From NCBI GenBank assembly GCA_003223025.1, contig QHXR01000016.1, forward strand, positions 127,365 through 191,364: a stretch of DNA of 64,000 nucleotides, in the 5' to 3' direction. Under the pieces are notes generated by a model, which saw nothing but the letters and a program-made list of their open reading frames with translations, did no database searches and had not been told where the DNA came from. Shown here piece by piece: positions 61,496-64,000 of this stretch. Every line of letters starts with the position of its first letter. The first letter of the stretch is position 1. The DNA is from Acidobacteriota bacterium (GTDB lineage Bacteria; Acidobacteriota; Blastocatellia; Pyrinomonadales; Pyrinomonadaceae). The position numbers were made by a program, and so were the translations under genes.

Positions 61496-62260
61496 TTAGA
61501 GATCGGGAATCCAGAATTCCCTTTCGTGATGCTCAACACGCCTTAGTCCCAGATCGCGTAACCCTTCAATTGGCACTCCGAGAAAAGTGAAATGCGGAAG
61601 GTCGGAAACGACCGTCTGATACCAGAAATGTTCGGCCAGAATTCGTCGAATATCCGCGTTATCGAACTCTGCGACGTCGAATGCGAGTAACGAGAGGTGC
61701 TGCGATGCTCCCGGCGGAGCGACGGAGTAGATGATCGATTTCGACAGATCTTTCGCAAAGTAAATTCCTTCTTTCTCTAAAGCGAAAACCTCCGAGACCT
61801 GTTCGTATGGTGCGAACGATCTGATCTTCGCCGCGTGTTCTGCCGTCATTCTTCCAAGGCCGACCCAGTGTACGAGCGCCGGTTCGACACGGCTCTTCCA
61901 GAGTTCAACCGTCCCGAGATAGTCGCGTCTCGCGGAGTCGGATCCGCGGGGCGAGATCGAAAGACCTGCCGCAGACGCCTCCGCCTTCGCCGCACGCAAA
62001 GCATCCATTGCAACTGATTGCAGTTCGAGGACGTGCCCGCCGACTTCGCTTGCTTTAATGTCGAGACGAGATTGAAACTCTGCAACTTCCTCCTGATCTT
62101 CAAACACAACTCTATTTGGCGCCGTCACTCCGCCGCGGGCGACGAATACGGCACCGTATTCGCGAAGCAACGTTTGCTGCGCAGCATCGTCACCGATGAC
62201 AAGATCAACCGGCAGGTTTCGCGCAAATTTACTCTTCGGATCTATTTGTATAGCGGCCAT
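61496..62260 (-). CDS. M15/VanY-like putative D-Ala-D-Ala carboxypeptidase, divergent
   Basis: 254 residues from the ATG at 62260 (MAAIQIDPKSK); the longer frame overlaps the divergent M23 gene. No signal peptide is seen from this start. The C-terminal part has a VanY-type zinc pattern: PPGASQHLSLLAFDVAEF (S.H....AFD: His and Asp ligands) and SDLPHFTFLG for the second His, where the usual catalytic Glu two residues before the His is missing or replaced by Asp. It may have changed activity. It shares a 76-bp divergent region with the M23 gene, suggesting a common envelope role. Confidence 0.6.
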   Translation of the reverse strand: MAAIQIDPKSKFARNLPVDLVIGDDAAQQTLLREYGAVFVARGGVTAPNRVVFEDQEEVAEFQSRLDIKASEVGGHVLELQSVAMDALRAAKAEASAAGLSISPRGSDSARRDYLGTVELWKSRVEPALVHWVGLGRMTAEHAAKIRSFAPYEQVSEVFALEKEGIYFAKDLSKSIIYSVAPPGASQHLSLLAFDVAEFDNADIRRILAEHFWYQTVVSDLPHFTFLGVPIEGLRDLGLRRVEHHEREFWIPDL

Positions 62261-62336
62261 GGATGTTTCGTCGACGACGATAGCATAGCGAGAAACGCTT
62301 GTCGTCGCCAGAGCGTTCCCGATACAATCTTCCGTA

Positions 62337-63047
62337 ATGCCAACGGCAAAGCAACTCCTCACGCGCATCGCGATCGCGACCTACCTGGTGCTTCTGCATA
62401 TCGCGGTGATCTATCTGGTCGGCGAACGGATAGCACAGAGATATACATCGATCGAGCCGATCGAGAAGAGCTCGATCAGCGATCCTACCGAAAAGAAATC
62501 GATCCCGACACCGCTACCCGTCCCGGAGGAGTTCGCGGATCCGGAAGAAGCGAACTCGAATTCGAACATCGCAGTTCCGTCGCCGTCGCCGCTCGGACCG
62601 AGTACATCGGGTTTGATAATTCCGGTGGTCGGCGTCAAAGCTGACAAGCTCGTCGATACGTTTACTTCATCTCGATCCGAAGGGCGGGTTCACGACGCGA
62701 TCGATATCATGGCTCCGGGTGGAACCCCGGTCGTCGCCGCCACGGATGGCGAGATCGTAAAATTCTTCGACAGCGAACGCGGCGGGATCACGATCTATCA
62801 ACTCACTCCGGATAAGAAATTCGTTCTGTACTACGCGCATCTCCAACGGCGGGCCGACGGGATCGCCGAAGGGATGCAGATCAAGCAAGGGACGACGATC
62901 GGATTCGTCGGCGACACCGGGAACGCCGGTCCGGGAAACACGCATCTTCACTTTTCAATTGCCGCGATCACGGATCCGAAGCATTTCTGGACCGGAACTT
63001 ACCTCAACCCCTATTCGATATTGAAAAGCGGCGGATATCCTCAGTAA
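62337..63047 (+). CDS. M23 family metallopeptidase (LytM domain)
   Basis: 236 residues. An N-terminal membrane anchor (IAIATYLVLLHIAVIYLVG), a Pro/Ser/Glu-rich linker, then the LytM fold: HDAIDIMAPGGTPVVAATDG (HxxxD zinc motif), YAHL, and HLHFSI with the remaining His ligands. All expected ligands are present, so it should be an active peptidoglycan endopeptidase or a zinc-bound regulator. Divergent from the M15-like gene and followed by an L,D-transpeptidase gene. Confidence 0.92.
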   Translation: MPTAKQLLTRIAIATYLVLLHIAVIYLVGERIAQRYTSIEPIEKSSISDPTEKKSIPTPLPVPEEFADPEEANSNSNIAVPSPSPLGPSTSGLIIPVVGVKADKLVDTFTSSRSEGRVHDAIDIMAPGGTPVVAATDGEIVKFFDSERGGITIYQLTPDKKFVLYYAHLQRRADGIAEGMQIKQGTTIGFVGDTGNAGPGNTHLHFSIAAITDPKHFWTGTYLNPYSILKSGGYPQ

Positions 63048-63160
63048 CCTCGTATCTCAATTCAATATTGCGGCTCTGCGCGAAAATCTCGGTACCGTTC
63101 TGCTAATGACGCAAAGCAGATTCAAACCAGTCTGGGAACACGAGTTGCTAATCTGTAGGC

Positions 63161-64000
63161 ATGTATCAAATACGAACAGGAACCAGTTGCGCCCGGTCGA
63201 GAGCGATCGGTTTGTTATTTACAACTTTTTGCCTAGCACTGCTCGGATGCACGCCGACGACACCGAATTCCAATACCGCTCCGGCAGCTACAAACACGAA
63301 CGTGACGGCGTCGACGAATGCGAGTTCAAATGCAAATTCAAATTCGACTGGCGGCTCCGAAGCATCGGCATCGAACGTGCCGATAACGATGCCGGTCGTT
63401 GATGCATTGTTATCTGACGAAGAGTTCGTTGCCGAAGTTAAGAAATCCGTCCAGCCGAGTGATGAGCAATTGGATAAATTAAAGAACGCAGCTCGCGATT
63501 CTGTGTTGAAGCTGAATGAAGACGCCGGCTCAGACGAGTTTGCACGATCGACGAAGGCATCGACCGCACAAGCCGATAAGCAGATCAAAGAGATCCTCGG
63601 TGCCGACAACGGAGCGAAGTTTTTGAATGTAGCCCGGAAGCACTGGTCGGGCGGCGACGCGACTGCACTCGCCAAACCGAACGCTGTTCCAACCGACACC
63701 AGGATCGTCGTCAATGCTCCGGCATATCGAATGGACATTTTTCAGGATGGAAAGATCGTTAAGAGTTATAAGGTCGGCATCGGTTATCCGGAGTTCCCTC
63801 TCCCGACGGGGCTTCGCTCCGCCAAGAAAATAATCTTTAATCCGACGTGGACTCCGCCCGATGAGCCGTGGGTGAAAGGCGAATTTCAACCCGGAAAAAA
63901 AGTCGAAGCCGGCAGCAAAAAGAATCCGCTTGGATTCATAAAGATTCCCATCGGGCTTCCGTCGCTCATTCACGGCGGCAAAGATCCAAGCCGTCTCGGC
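63161..64000 (+). CDS. L,D-transpeptidase (YkuD) lipoprotein, 3' end outside window
   Basis: The frame is open from the ATG at 63161 to the last base (280 codons). Lipobox LALLGC; an Asn/Ser/Thr-rich linker; a helical domain (about 80-175); then the YkuD start: RIVVNAPAYRMDIFQDGKIV, SYKVGIGYPEFPLPTGL, FNPTWTPPDEPWV and LIHGGKDPSRLG. The catalytic SxGCxR motif would come just after the window edge and is not visible. It makes 3-3 crosslinks or attaches proteins to peptidoglycan. With the M23 and M15-like genes it forms a wall-remodelling group. Confidence 0.9.
   Translation, partial: MYQIRTGTSCARSRAIGLLFTTFCLALLGCTPTTPNSNTAPAATNTNVTASTNASSNANSNSTGGSEASASNVPITMPVVDALLSDEEFVAEVKKSVQPSDEQLDKLKNAARDSVLKLNEDAGSDEFARSTKASTAQADKQIKEILGADNGAKFLNVARKHWSGGDATALAKPNAVPTDTRIVVNAPAYRMDIFQDGKIVKSYKVGIGYPEFPLPTGLRSAKKIIFNPTWTPPDEPWVKGEFQPGKKVEAGSKKNPLGFIKIPIGLPSLIHGGKDPSRLG

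Noticed and set aside
63106-63738. Two overlapping frames (plus strand 63106-63402, minus strand 63166-63738) near the window end
   Set aside because: The lipoprotein L,D-transpeptidase frame from 63161, open to the window edge, explains this stretch with a lipobox and YkuD motifs.

Overview
The window (about 52-53% G+C by eye) looks like chromosome of a Gram-negative bacterium, most probably an Acidobacteriota of the Blastocatellia/Pyrinomonadaceae type. This is inferred from gene families, not from a marker gene. The hints are very large Ser/Thr kinases fused to TolB-like and TPR modules, FHA/zinc-ribbon signalling proteins, an acidobacterial-style ECF sigma factor, many secreted peptidases (tricorn, S41, M28, S9, M1), MacB-type permeases, a TonB receptor and outer-membrane proteins. 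No transposase, integrase, phage or CRISPR locus was found. Intergenic palindromic repeats are abundant.

Layout. 1-7.7 kb: two paralogous kinase/TolB-like/TPR proteins, the first cut by the window edge. 7.8-15.5 kb: leftward secreted lipase-like esterase, peptidase-MA/TPR protein, O-methyltransferase and DUF4412-like protein. 15.9-21.5 kb: ECF sigma factor, then a tight leftward signalling operon (FHA protein, zinc-ribbon/kinase/FHA protein, RDD membrane protein, FHA-GAF-SpoIIE phosphatase). 21.7-27.4 kb: rightward MacAB-like export operon (adaptor, ATPase, membrane protein, two permeases). 27.6-31.1 kb: YIP1 protein and two oligopeptide-type ABC ATPases with a GNAT gene wedged between them. 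31.7-42.5 kb: a block of five exported peptidases (tricorn, CtpA, M28, S9, M1) plus a 54-residue membrane protein.

42.5-48.3 kb: an apparently orphan c-di-AMP (ydaO-type) riboswitch, then the cytochrome oxidase genes (DUF420, subunit III, heme o synthase) and, divergently, the System II cytochrome c maturation genes resB and ccsA. 48.4-55.2 kb: secreted proline-rich protein, AAC(6')-like acetyltransferase, an S41 protein that has lost its catalytic Ser and Lys, ruvX, a frameshifted zinc-ribbon membrane protein, and a penicillin acylase. 55.2-57.8 kb: two copies of a small-secreted-protein expression cassette, a c-type cytochrome lipoprotein and an outer-membrane barrel protein. 57.9-64 kb: tRNA-Arg(UCG), a Cys-rich small protein with a TonB receptor, and a cell-wall group (M15-like, M23, L,D-transpeptidase, the last cut by the window end).

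The most unusual items are the stand-alone c-di-AMP riboswitch followed by a terminator but no gene, a roughly 590-bp composite inverted-repeat array directly upstream of an ABC ATPase gene, the S41 pseudo-protease, and the duplicated leader/signal-peptide cassettes carrying unrelated mature proteins.
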